From: Mesotaenium endlicherianum
Taxonomy: Eukaryota > Streptophyta > Zygnematophyceae > Zygnematales > Mesotaeniaceae
Reading direction: 5' to 3'
Assembly: GCA_009602735.1 (NCBI GenBank)
Contig: WELA01001079.1
Coordinates: 124,001-188,000 of the forward strand
Length of the DNA stretch: 64,000 nt
Shown here: positions 1 to 11,700 of the stretch, piece after piece
Position numbering within the stretch: the first letter of the stretch is position 1
How the letters are laid out: each line of letters starts with the position of its first letter
Position numbers and translations under genes: made by a program
The notes under the pieces: model-generated
What the model was told of the DNA's origin: nothing
Seen by the model: the letters and a program-made list of their open reading frames with translations, nothing else
Database searches by the model: none

Positions 1-1350
1 CTTGGTTTAATAAGAAACTACTTTGCCGTGTACTGAAAACTCAGAGGCCATTGTGAACATTTATGGTGTGCTACATGCTGCATTGAAAGTCAAACAAGTA
101 ACCTGTTTATATGAATTGAAAGTACTGCGTCATTGATTACATTGTAGTAAAAGATCAATAATATTAATTTGCCTAAATAAGAACAAATACAGAATATGAG
201 TACAGGGCAAAAGCACATCATTTCACTACTGAGCTACTCTTCTTTTAAATTCAATCATGATGTTAGTTGAAGTTTGGGCAGACGGGGGAGAGGTCACATT
301 TGTAAATTGTACATTACAGGAAGCCGTGTGTGAATAATGATGCAAGTCAATAAATAGCACAGCAAAATCAGCATTTGGTTGCGCAGGCTAATTCAATTAA
401 GCTTGATTGTATAGTTTTTTTATTACAGTGTTATATATATATACATATATATTGCAGAGTAAGGCAACCAACAATATCATGATGCAACTGAATGGTGTAG
501 GACTTGGGTCCAAGTGGGCGAACAAGTTCAGGACTTGCTCTTGGATTTAAAAATGATTAAAAACAGCACTGATAAATGCATTTGCGGTGTCACGCGCGGT
601 ATTGGGCGTCGACGTCAGCACATGCATGCCTTTCGTGACGTTAGAGTATGTGAATCCAACGATCATAAAAATAATGACAGTACTTGGTCGTGAGGGGCAA
701 AGGCATAGGGTGATAGAGTGATCCTGGGTGATACAACCATTCCAAATTCGGGCGTTCATTGTGGCCATTTTTTGACTGTGCAACGATTACTAGCTATTCA
801 ATTTTTAGAAACATGTAGGTGTAATGAATACGATTTAAATTCGCCCGACTTGCAATTCCTGCAAAAATTGTCAAAGAACCAAAAATGTTTTAGCCAGTTA
901 ACACCCCATGGGCACAAGAATATCATCATATAGGACTTTTCGCTTTCACTTTCAGGCTTCAGCGCTCCTTGTACATAGCACAGTAACATGCACTCTTTGT
1001 TCTCAAAGAGATTCCCCTTATTTGAGAAGATCCACATGCACCTGGAGTTGGAGCGCCCTCCTGCAACGTGCGTGCATACACAATGGATTAGGTGAGCTTC
1101 ACTATTAAACTTAAATTTTGAACAGGTTTAATTCAAAAGGAGTCTTTAAAGTGTTTTTCTCACAATCTCTATAACCCTGCCAGAAAATCAGACCAAGTGG
1201 GAGCGCCAAATTCCACAATTGGATGAGAGTGGCTAGAGGTGCGTTCTCTCATATTATTTCTCTCTGTTGTCTCTAATTGCTTATGTGCGGTATACTTAGC
1301 GCAATAACATAGCATACCAGATAAACGGAGAATATTCCAAATTGAGTGCA
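1..1350. other. No recognised gene; AT-rich flank
   Basis: Nothing in this stretch resembles a known protein or RNA on either strand. It is AT-rich and has a short TA-type simple repeat around 430-450. The part around 478-540 is one copy of a dispersed repeat whose second copy lies around 3410-3460 plus 3817-3900; that second copy carries a transposon insertion. Confidence 0.5.
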
Positions 1351-1352
1351 CA

Positions 1353-2950
1353 TTGTTTGGCAGTGAGGGTGACTTCACAGATCGTCACAGAGAACACCAA
1401 CTTTCAGAAGTTTACATCCAAGATGAAGAGAGAGAAAAGAAGAAGGACACGCACATCTTCCAGCTGGACGCGGAGATAATGCAGAATATTATGCTTGAAG
1501 GTGCACGGGAGCTAGATTGCAGAAACCACGAAGAGATATACAAGAAAAGGAGCGTAAGGGATGTAATGAGATTTGCAAGGGGCGGCACACTTTGCTCCTT
1601 GACAACAGCAAAAAGGTTGCCTGCTACTGCGTGAATAGCAAGTGGGAGAAAGCTGTCCAAGGACTGGGCAAGCTCAAGAATGTGACAGATGTTTGGATAT
1701 ACCTCAGGTGCGGCACAAATAATGCCAACTTCCTGGAAAGGCTGGGGAATCGGTACTCTTTTTTCACGTCCTTCACTTTCATAGTGGAGGATTATGCAGT
1801 AATCATGCAGCACTTGGCGGAGTTTGTGAGGAGGAGGAAGAACGTGCGCTACCTCAATATCGTTTACGACGAAGCATGCATTTCTGATACCGAGGGTTGC
1901 GCAAAGTATGCTGGCTCCATGAGGGAGCTGTCATACTTTAAGAGCATGGAGTTCGGATCCGCAGACACATTAGAAGAGCTGGAAGTGGACCTTTCTGGTC
2001 AAAGGTGGGCGTGTGTAGGGCAGGAGCTTTAAATCAGCCCAACCATCATGCATTTACCACGGCTGCGAGCGTTCGCTCTTGCCTTTCCATCAAAATGGGC
2101 GTGGGCTTCTGCGCCTAAGTGGCTGGCAAAGTGCTCTACTCTTGCTACTCTAGATGTAACTCCAAGCAGGGTCGAGGCATCCGGTGTGTTGGCCACTTGG
2201 CAGTCCATGTCAGCAATGAAGGAGCTGATTCTTACATGCAACGAGGTATGCAACTTCCCTATTACTTTTATCTTGTACGCTTTCATAGCATAACTAAGGG
2301 GCAGCCACATGCATTTATTTTGCAAACGTATGAACTATGAGTTGTCTCTCAAAAGTCACAATCCACCGTGGATGTGTGACTTGCAGGATGATGTGGTCGG
2401 GGAAGTTGCTGAAGTTGCTGGCAAGGACAACAAATCACACAACGTTCGAGGTACAATGGCAGCCAGGCCGTCTGGGTTGCGGGGACCCTCGCCTACCACT
2501 GCCCTTAGGTTTGTCAAAAACCCTAAGGACTCTGACTCTCACGAGCCACTCCATTTGTGGAATGAAGAATTGCTTGAACAGCGTGGAGGCGGTTTCACTG
2601 ACAGCACAACGTGTCGGTTTTGAATTCTCTGAATCTACTCCCATTGCAAGCACTGTTTGCTTGAACTTGGGAGGTGCGACTGTGTGGCCAAAATTGCAAC
2701 TTTAGAGCAATGAAGCACTTGCATGTTGACTGGCTGTACAACGCAGACAGTCCAGATGAGTGCCCAACTCTATTCTTGAATGGCCTCTGAGCTCAAACAC
2801 AGGAGACTCTGGTGGTCGCCAACTGTCAACTGCTCAGGTTCATAGAAGGGCTTGCAGACCTTCGTGGCCACCCAGCAGTGACCATCTACTGCACCTGCAG
2901 CCACCACCTAGCCGACAGTTTTCGCCCACTTCATCATGTGCGTCACTGGC
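1353..2950 (+). pseudogene. Leucine-rich-repeat-like protein gene, broken or multi-exon
   Basis: Successive plus-strand reading frames carry spaced leucine motifs of LRR type, such as LPRLRAFALAF, STLATLDVT, AMKELILTCNE and KTLRTLTLTSHS. The longest clean stretch is 1517-2032; the same frame continues past one TAA to about 2247, where AACGAG|GTATGC looks like a splice donor. A matching acceptor (ACTTGCAG) is near 2387 and LRR-like coding resumes to 2705. After that the frame changes again (MKHLHVDWLYNAD from 2710) and meets a TGA near 2786. The upstream frame 1353-1585 probably belongs to the same protein and needs a frame change near 1580. It resembles plant or algal LRR/F-box-type proteins, but I see no clear F-box. 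Either a multi-exon gene or a decayed copy would explain it; several in-frame stops favour decay. Confidence 0.4.
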
Positions 2951-3457
2951 CAGGTCCCGACTGATATAGAGTGAAATTTTACGTGCCTTAATGTGAAGCC
3001 AAGAGCCATGCGTAGGCTACTCAAGTGATTTGGGCAAGTAGGTGCTATAGCGATATTCTCTTGATACATAGAGATAGGAGACAACAATGCAGAATGGGCC
3101 GGGTAAAAACATGTCAGAAGGTTATGACTTAGTATTCTTCTCGCTGAAGAAGACATTGAAGCAGATTCTCCATAAATGTGTAAAAGGTATAGATATTGTA
3201 TGATGTTCTTCTAATTCCTATTGTGTGTTGCTATTACTAGTCCTTGCTTCAATAAGCAATACACTTCTTACAAATAGGTGGAATGAGTACAAGACACACG
3301 ATGTGACTATTATGCAACGTTGAACTTCTCTTGCAAATTCAATAACATCTGGATTTATTCTATCTTATATGAAAACATGTTTCACATATATATTTAATAT
3401 TGTAATATGAGGCCACCAACCATTTCGAGATCCTAGGGAATGGTGTAGGGTTTGGGC
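2951..3457. other. No recognised gene
   Basis: This AT-rich intergenic stretch shows no protein motif. Its right end (about 3410-3457) is the left half of the dispersed repeat also present around 478-540. Confidence 0.5.
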
Positions 3458-3816
3458 CCTAGTTATGGGATACGTATTTGGAGAATACGTAAAACGTATA
3501 CGTATTGCGAAAATACGTGTAAAAAATGGAAATACGTGAGGATTACGTTTTCCCAAGATTCTCGGAACAATTGGCAGAGCTTATAACTTTCAAATTGCTT
3601 CGAAACCTCGAGCGCGATCAATCGCAAATGGTAGAGGACTCAATTTGCTATGATATGAAGGTGGTGAAAGTAGAAAATTCATTGTCACATTTTCAAACCG
3701 CCACATATTCATGTTTACCTCGTCGGGACGCGTATTTTGAGTATTTTGAAAATACGTCAAAATACGTGGTGTAATACGTCGCTTACGGACCAATACGCGA
3801 GTATCCCATAACTAGG
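3458..3816. mobile_element. 359-bp inverted-repeat transposon (MITE-like), copy 1
   Basis: The left end reads CCTAGTTATGGGATACG and the right end is its inverse, terminating in ATCCCATAACTAGG. The interior is rich in TACGTATT-type motifs and has no coding capacity. Flanks are GTTTGGGC on the left and ACTTGGGC on the right, matching at 6 of 8 positions, so an old 8-bp target duplication is plausible. A related sequence near 490-515 looks like the same repeat without the insertion. An 8-bp duplication would suit a hAT-type non-autonomous element, but the superfamily is not settled. Two further copies of this family occur in the window. Confidence 0.7.
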
Positions 3817-4379
3817 ACTTGGGCCCACATTAGGCGAGCAGGTCCATGAGCTGCTCTTGGGTAAATATGACTTAGGCAGTGTTGTGAGGTGAAGGTTCCA
3901 CAGCAATGACCCTTTTTGCAGTCGTGGTAACAATGATGCACCACCATCATGTGCTCGATGGTCAGCCCAAAAGGAGAGTGCCTTGCAAAGCAGTCTTTCA
4001 AATGAAGTTTACTTACTATACCCTTAGGTTATGGACTTTGTACAGATTATTCTATATGTACTTGTTGAAGGTGACGGACCTGTTTTGAGCAACAAAAAAC
4101 CAGGACAAGGCATATTGTATGGAAGGCAAGGTCATATCAACAATGAAGAAGATAGGAACAAGTGAGCAAGAGTGTCATGTAGGAAACCATTTAACAAGCC
4201 GTATATCCTTTACAACAGTGCCACAATAGTACAACGTAGACCCAAGTTGAATTCAAAGTGCGCTTGTTCAGCAGCGTAGTGGTTATGTACAAATGAAGAG
4301 GATGGGCTAAGAATATCCCTATTGACAAGGCTTTCGTGCACCCATCACTTTTTGCGCTTCCCTAATCTATTGGGTTCAC
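3817..4379. other. No recognised gene
   Basis: The right half of the dispersed repeat runs to about 3900. The rest shows no recognisable coding or RNA feature. Confidence 0.45.
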
Positions 4380-5164
4380 CTACACAGGAAATCGAGTGGT
4401 AGTCCCAATCAATGATGTTCTTGTGCAAAAAGTTGGCTCTAATGTCTTGCACACACATAGCTGAGGGGCATGGACTATGTCATGTGCCATTGGTGCTTGT
4501 CCACCTGGGGGAAGTTGTCGATGCTGCAAGTCTTGAGTATATACGGGGTTCCGGCTGTGCACCTGGAGAACAATTAATATAAACACATGTAGCAAACAGG
4601 AGAAGACTCCGAGCCAAATTGGCAGCCTAGTGAAGAGTCCCGGTAACAACAATAAGTGACAATAACTGGAACATGGTCATTTGGACTATCAACTAGAGGA
4701 AAATGGAGAACAACCCACCCCAACCTACAACAACCCACCGTTGTGTTTACAAGATATCTTAACTGAGACAAAAAACTCGTGCTCTAAGACTGCGTCAAGA
4801 ATACTGTCAGCTTGTGCCGGTAGTGCCCGCATACCATCAGCCATGGTGCTTTGAATCTTGACATCCTTGACCAACCTGTGAAATAATGTATTGTAGTCCT
4901 CCTTTGCTTCTTCCACCGGAAGTGCGTTTTAATAATTCTCTTAACAGGTGGTGAAGTGATTATTTCATCAGCTTTCATATGCTCCTTGTAAGCCACAACA
5001 AGGAGTTGCATGCGGATAGTACGAGCCCGAAGGTTGTTCACAGTTTTGTCCATGACTTCTAGCATACTCTTGTAGTCTTCATTACGATCTCTGATGCATG
5101 ATTTGATCCACAAATGGAGACCTATTACCTCTAAGGTTCGCATAAATTCTTCACCATATCCCAT
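4380..5164 (-). CDS. Unrecognised multi-exon gene fragment
   Basis: The minus strand has an open frame from 5164 (MGYGEEFMRTLEVIGLHLW...) rich in charged and helix-forming residues, probably coiled coil. Near 4920 it must shift to a second frame beginning EEAKEDYNTLFHRLV to stay open. Further downstream an acceptor-like TTCTCCAG near 4568 precedes an open stretch ending with a stop near 4380. I do not recognise the family. It could be a real host gene with introns or the remains of a transposon gene. No start-codon context or conserved domain decides between these. Confidence 0.3.
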
Positions 5165-5349
5165 GACACAGATAGACGTACGGCAAAAGGATACACAGGC
5201 GAGTCTATGTTTTCATAAAACTAAGTTCATAGGCTTCAGTGAATGCAAGTTACTAACATTGCCGAAATGATTGGAGGCGCAGACAAGAAGTTATATGTTG
5301 CAGTTGCAAAAAAATGCGAAGGGTGAGGGCCAATTGAGGTCAGGTAAGG

Positions 5350-5638
5350 AAGAGGTTAATCCTATTCTACATCTTATTTGGACGGTAACTTTTGAGGTTC
5401 TACAAAGTGCCTATATGGTCGACGTGTGCACTGGCGCAAGGAGTTCATACGTGCGCAGGACTTACGTAGATGTCCAAATTTACGAAAAACGTCTTCAATA
5501 ATTAAGTCGACACTATTTTAAAAAATTGATAAATGTGATGTTGGTTTGAACGCGTACTCAGCCGGACACACGTACGGAGTATACTAATTTGTACAATACG
5601 GCAAAAAGAGGTTTTACGTACGTATTTCATAACTAGGG
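5350..5638. mobile_element. Inverted-repeat transposon, copy 2 (right end clear, left end uncertain)
   Basis: The right end at 5638 (TTTCATAACTAGG) matches the terminal repeat of the elements at 3458-3816 and 55154-56054. It lies exactly where the neighbouring minus-strand gag frame breaks off, so it apparently inserted into that gag. A possible left end is the diverged CCTATTCTACATC near 5350. The candidate 8-bp flanks there match poorly, so the left boundary is a guess. Confidence 0.45.
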
Positions 5639-5988
5639 GTACAATGGTAGCTTCAGCAAAAAGTTGGTTTCGGAGACTGGCCCTCTCTGCCATCACATCT
5701 TCCACCGTTTTGTTATCAGCCAGACGCCGCTTTTCACCGTCTGCCTCCTCCTTTGCCTTTTGTTAACCGTTTCGCCTCTCTTCTCTTGAGATGTTCTTCA
5801 GCTTGCTGGGCTGCTACTGCAGCGAGGGCCGCCGCCATTTTCTCAGCCTCTCTGGCCTCACTAGTTCCAAGTACCTCAGCAAAAGTGCAAGATTCTACAT
5901 CTTCGTTTTCACCTTGAATCTCTCTAATTTCATTATCGCGATTTCCTAAATCTCGAGAATTACTAATCTGAGACCGCGCCTTTTCCAT
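5639..5988 (-). pseudogene. gag: Ty3/gypsy gag N-terminus (family B), truncated
   Basis: Reading the minus strand from the ATG at 5988, the product begins MEKARSQISNSRDLGN and has an alanine/glutamate-rich, probably helical region. It closely parallels the gag start of the family-B element at 34.3 kb (RTRSQISNSRDMEN, later VEELMASRA against VEDVMAERA here). One frame change near 5760 is needed to follow it to 5639, where a transposon end interrupts it. The rest of gag and all of pol are absent. It lies directly downstream of its own LTR and primer-binding site (6008-6740). Confidence 0.7.
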
Positions 5989-6007
5989 ACAACGAAAATT
6001 GTGATAA

Positions 6008-6021
6008 GAGCTCTGATACCA
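6008..6021 (-). other. Primer-binding site (initiator tRNA-Met type)
   Basis: On the minus strand TGGTATCAGAGCTC follows the LTR end by one base. This matches the usual plant retrotransposon primer site complementary to the 3' end of initiator methionine tRNA (TGGTATCAGAGC). It fixes the orientation of the adjoining LTR and gag. Confidence 0.8.
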
Positions 6022-6022
6022 C

Positions 6023-6740
6023 TGAAATGAATTGACTTACCAATAGGCGATCAACAATTAATAGAAGATCTTTATATGAAGAAGTAATCTTTATGGTGAT
6101 TTTTGGTTGCTTGATATAGAACAAAAGACTCCACAACTAAAAGTATTATACTCACATGTTAAATGCAAGTAAATGAGCATCAATCATGCAATCAGTAAAG
6201 TCATACATAAGCAAGGTTAGAAGGCAATGCGTATCAATGGCTTCTCGCCTTGGATTCAAATCCCTCCCAGTAAGCTGTACAAGAAATTTGGCCTCGTATC
6301 CGAATGCCAAACTCGAAAGCATGACCTAACCTATGTACATGGACTGAGTTTACTGTTCAATGGCAAGTGCGATGGCACCGCCTATTTGGGAGTTAACTAC
6401 GTGGGTAGGAATTCGACTAACCAAATCCACAGCCATCTTCCGTCATCTCGAATTGCCATCCATCCTAAAGATGTCATTTGGCTACTCATCGAGTACATCA
6501 CACTTAGATGCATGACTAGGCAGTTTGCTGATACCGAGTGCGGAAGTCAGCTGATTGTTAAAGATAGTGTCAGCAAGTTGACCTAAGTTGACTTCAGGCC
6601 GCTGCCCTTGGCTGGGTCATTATACTGAACATTACTAAAAGTCCAGCAGACTTAATATTGACTAAAGTTCAGCTGACTGAACTAAATTAACTATTATATT
6701 AAAATGAATATTATATTTACTAATATACTGATTCATTACA
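6023..6740 (-). repeat. 5' LTR of gypsy family B
   Basis: This 718-bp LTR starts TGTAATGAATCAG and ends TTCATTTCA on the minus strand, with TG...CA termini and a primer-binding site immediately after. Diverged copies of the same LTR lie at 30241-30942 (minus) and 33560-34278 (plus). All three share inner landmarks such as the CCAATAGGCGATYAACAATTA segment near the 3' end. Confidence 0.8.
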
Positions 6741-6749
6741 GATAGCTTC

Positions 6750-7910
6750 AAGCACTTGGGGCAGTTGTTGCAAACCACCACATGCCTCACGCTCGTTATT
6801 GTGAGCATGGGGCAAGGCTAAATGACAAATTAGAGTTGTTGAAGCCAGGACCCACGAGGTTGGCTAGCAACCTCCTCTGCTTGAAAAGACATCGTTGTGA
6901 GGGATATCTTACAAGCTATGGTGTGTGACAGGACGTGGCTTGGATGGACGGTAAAGAAAAATGGTGTGGGTGAGGCTACAAAGGTTGGAGACCTAGTTCG
7001 CGACGATCAAATTTGGGAGCGGGTGAAGGTATGGGTAGCCATGCCGATCATAGTTTTCCTTTGGCTAGTTGACTCTCCACAGCCTTCACTTGGGAAGATG
7101 TGGGATTGCACGTGGGCAGTTAAAAAGCATATGAACGAGGTAGCAGGTCTCAGACCAACACAAAGAGTCCAAGTTAAGGAAGACGTGGGAGGCTCACTAA
7201 GTGGGTGCAGCTTCACAGCCCCCTACATTCTGCAGGTAAAAGTCTATTTTGCTCATCTTTCTTCCTTGGCAAATTATGTTCTCTTGCATGCTTGTTATTG
7301 TGTGCTGGTTATTGGTATTGTTATCGTGCTTGTTTTTGTTATTGCTCTCTTTTTTCCCAAGTGCTGCTTTGTTTATTCCTTGTTATTGTCCTTTTTCTTG
7401 CCTCTTATGTCTTCCTGATTGCGTGCTGCTGGTGCTCCTTTTTGTGTCTTTTTTACTCCCTCACAAAACCTGTGTTGTCATTTTATACATACTAAGTTTG
7501 GTTCTTGACTTTGTTTGGCTACAACCTACTATCTGGACCCCGAGTTCCAAGACCATGACTCTTGGACAGCTGACAAGTGTCTACTCGCCAATTGGGCCAA
7601 CGTGCGGAATACCCTTGTGGAGGAGGTGCGGCGGACCCAATGTTGGTGCATCAAGAGTTGGCACTGTACCGGCGAAGTGGTGACATTTTTGGCGATGATG
7701 TTTGTAAGGCTAATAAGACCATGACGCCTCCCCACGTGTGGTGGGAAACATACGGAGGTCATTTCCCTAATTTTTAGCTTCTTGCTGTGAGAATATTGTC
7801 GCAACCTGGTTCAGCAGCCGCATATGAGAGAAATTGGTTCAAGAATTCTGCCTCCTTCCATTTTCAAACCAACCAATGCCTTCAATTTGGTATCATGTAA
7901 CTGGATCAGG
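6750..7910 (+). pseudogene. hAT-family transposase remnant
   Basis: Pieces of a hAT transposase occur in order on the plus strand. LELLKPGPTRLASNLLCL (about 6830-6885) is the TRFATNFL-type segment. DDQIWERVKVWVAMPIIVFL and LVDSPQPSLGKMWD (about 6997-7110) match the conserved block before the C-terminal half. LHSPLHSA then meets a likely donor GTAAAAG near 7235, and TTYYLDPEFQDHD resumes near 7518 after a pyrimidine-rich intron. WWETYGGHFPNF, one TAG, then LAVRILSQPGSAAAYERNW (about 7738-7835) is the C-terminal dimerisation motif. Several frame changes and stops make it non-functional. Its 5' part is lost next to the gypsy LTR ending at 6740. Confidence 0.7.
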
Positions 7911-8795
7911 GGTATTTATTTTTGGGATATGGTTGCTCCTACAGGCGTTGCTACATTGCATGTGTACTTGGCCACTGACAATAAGCGAATGACGCCCCCG
8001 TTACAATCATAAAGCAATCAAGTTTCTTGTTGCGAATTCTGGTTAAGTGTCACAATCTACTCGTGTGCAGGGGCGGGGTAGTGGCTCGTGTAGAGGTCAA
8101 ATAAATTGACGTATTTGGCACAAAGTGTACATGTTCTATGAGGAGAGATTGAGTCATGAAACACGTGTAAGTCACAATAATCTTTAACTAACATCCACTA
8201 CCACCATTTCCATCGACTTGTGAAGCACATTCCTCACTAAGCTTCACGTGAATGTTGTGTAGGTATACTTGCATGGTTGACAAAGTTATGCTGCCAGATA
8301 GCTCAAGCACGACATTTACTATCAGCCATAAAAGCTTGCGCGCCTTTGAACGCCAACTCTACGGTGTACATCACTCAATTGCCTTCAAATGCAAGCAGCC
8401 TGCAAAATACACATGCACTTAAAGCATAATCGACAAGAGTCATATCCATGAACAATTTCTTAACACCATGCCTGCCCTACAATGGTACAGCTGAAGAAAA
8501 AATTTCCCTCCTCCATCAAGGCACTTCCACTCATTGCACGCATCCCCAACTTCTTCTCAAGGAGTTGCCCGCACTTCCATATACATGACTCTCAGATCCA
8601 CATTTGCCTAACCAACCAAGGACGGGAGGAGGAGCAGACCTTACAAGAATTCCTCCGCATATTGCTAGAGTAGCCAAATGGTGATAATCTTTTACAAAAG
8701 AAACGCTTTATGATTGTACATGGTTGCCAAGCAGGTGAAGTTCAACGTTAGACAGGATGGCTTGCATTAGACAATCTGAGGTTGAAATGATGAAC
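7911..8795. other. Intergenic; nothing recognised
   Basis: No protein motif or RNA gene is recognised. The part near 8700-8795 presumably includes the 3' untranslated region of the minus-strand LEUNIG gene, but no cleavage signal could be assigned. Confidence 0.4.
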
Positions 8796-11700
8796 TCAAC
8801 TCCAGAGCTTGACACACTTGTCATGACTGGCAGAAGCAACTAAACCCGTGGCAGGTGACTGAGCAAGAGCAGCAATAAGGCCGTCATGCGCCTGCACAGT
8901 CATGCTCTTGTTTTCCACCATATTCCAAAGCTCCAGCGACTGCAAGAGGACAAGCGCCACAGACATGTGAATTAAGCCAAACACAACCCAAATAGACACC
9001 TTTGAGAATAGACCCAAGACATGATTGTACTGTCACATGACAGCACACCCATGCGCTTGACCACAACGCTAAATCTACCGAGAAGATTTGTTCGAGAGCA
9101 GAGCAAAAGCTAGTATAACATTGAGTACAAGTCACATATTCTATCATCCATTTCAGCAAGCCCCAAGAAGCACCATGGGAGCCTGAGGTAACTGGAGGAA
9201 TAGGCTTCTATTATCACACCCTCTGGATAATGTTTCAGAACCTAACCCGAATTAGTGACAGCCGCTGCATCCACTTTGCACAAGAAATCTGAGGGCGGAT
9301 GTTTATGGTGAGAGCAGATTGTTGCAGGCACAAACAGGCAGGCATCACATATATAAACATGGTGACAGATACATACTAATAACGCATAAAGTAATGAGTC
9401 AGGTGCTTGAAGGTACAGAAGTCTGATTCTGACCTGATAGCAGCCAATAACAAGCAAAGACGGATATTTCGGGTGAAAAATGCATGAGTGGAACTTATTG
9501 CCGCTGCTGTTCAGCTCATGCACGCACTCCCCATCGCTGCCAGGCCCAAGAGACCAGACCCGCACAGAGTCCTCCGACACAGAGGCCACGTAGTCTCCAG
9601 TGGCGTCCCAACACACAGAATGCACTGGCTTTGTATGCCTCTGGATGCAGATCAATTGCACATCAGCAGAATTAACAGACATACAGGGCAGCAAGGCAGC
9701 AATAAGGAGATACGACTAATGAATAGTTTCGTTAGTCACAAGACCCCTCTTAGATTCATGCAGATCAAAACAAACGTGTACCATATCATCAGAAAGCCTG
9801 CATGTTTCATGGCTGCTTTAAGTGCGTCGAAGCTGCCTCCATGCAAATGAAGCAGCTCTTCTAAGATGACAGCTAAGGTGCAAGCACATAAAACCAATTG
9901 CTGGCATTGCAAGATGAAACAAAAATAAGCACGCTTGAGGCCTTACCACAGCACAGTGCTACTCTAAACCCGAGCGTACACAGGCTTCCCACATACGCTT
10001 CCCAGTCTAAAACTTGATGGCTTTCTGCACATCAAAAGCCAGCATACAAGGGGAAAAGCATGCAATACCTGCAAATAGTGCACGGGTGTCTCAGAGTCAA
10101 CGTCAATGATGGAGACCACGTTCTCTGCAGCAGCCGCCAGCAGTCGCCCAGTGCGCGGTTGAAATCGGATCTGGGTTGTTGCCCCCTGCATGGACTCCCA
10201 CACACCCCAAGCATCCAGATGAGTGCACATCAGAACCATCATGCAGCAATCTGCAAATGCAGTATGAGAGACAGATAACACACTAACATTCCACTCTGGT
10301 AATTGCATGTGGCAGTAGCAATGACGTAATCAGGAAAACAGCCATACTCCATGCACTCCAAATAACGGTTTCTGCTTCAGGTCACTGAACAACAAATCCA
10401 CTAAAGTTGCAACTTATTCACACCTTTACTTGTGCGTGGCTATCATTTTCACGTCGTAGCAATTTTCGAGTCATCATACACAACAGTGAGCACCTTGAAG
10501 ACACGTGTGCACAGGCCTTGATTTACGCTCCAGTAGCGAATCTCACTGTCACCATCACACGACGCGAGAAAGTCCTCGTTGGTTGGGTGGAAGTCCAGGG
10601 ACATGACAGAAGTCTGGTGCCCAGCAAACGTTCGCAACAATCCTTGACCTTGTTGCTGCAAAGCCAGACATTGAAACACGACACGTATCAGAAGAGGCAT
10701 TTTTTCTACGACAAAAATGGCCACATCAACGATCACCATGCCATGAGATTTGCAGGCTGGCAAGCATGACCAGACAGGAAATCCTGCGTTTTAATGCTCC
10801 AATAAGTTCACTTCAACACAGTTCAGCAAGTGGCACTCAAATTCAACGTAGGAGCCGCTCGAAGCGACACATATTGCTCCACAGGCTGGAAAAGAAAAAA
10901 GCAATCCAAATAAGCTGCCTTCATCAGACTCCACTCCAGCAAGCACCACAACCAGAAGGTCAACTAAATGGTGGAGCAACGAGGCCTACTTGGGCAGCTG
11001 CATCAGCATCCCAGACACGCACGGTCTTATCAAATGATGAGGTGGCCAGGCGGGTCGAAGTGGGACTGAAGCGCACGTCCGTGATGAGGAGCGAGTGCTC
11101 CTCCAGCGGGCTGCCGCGGATCTTCATGGTATCCATATTCCAAAGCACCACCTAACAAGAGTGTCATGCAAATCACAAGCAACCCCCTCAGTCACATGCA
11201 CACAAGACACGTGCCTGTCAGCTGCCCAGATATGAAATAAGCATTGAATTTTTGAGCAAACATTAAGGTGGTGGCATTCAACTTCCTTACTTCAAAAAAC
11301 AAACGTGCCGATACCACACCCATTTGTCAGAGAACAAAACAGTGATGATAATTTTCAATAGTTGTTACTAAGCCCTCCAGTAAACTTAGACCTTGCCTTC
11401 TTTTAACCAATCCAGACAATCTTTTGCACATAAGAGCATCATACGAGTGTATATGCCACTCCAACATCTTCCAGCCCAAGGAAAAGCAAGGAACTGCAGC
11501 ACAGGAAAAATGTGAACCTAAACACCATACCCTCTTATCGTGGCCAGCCGTGGCTAAAATCTTTCCATCAGGCGAGAAGTGGCAACAAACAACCTTATTT
11601 ATGCTGGCAAGCAACGTAGTCATTTCTGTAAATGAAAAACCTGCAGTAGACAAATTTGCCAGAGAATTGTCAGATTCTATTGAAGGCAGCACTGAAGCGC

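Noticed and set aside
7205-7683. Hydrophobic peptide (FLLLLSF-type) resembling membrane segments
   Set aside because: It lies in the pyrimidine-rich intron of the hAT remnant; T/C-rich DNA gives Leu/Phe-rich frames by composition.
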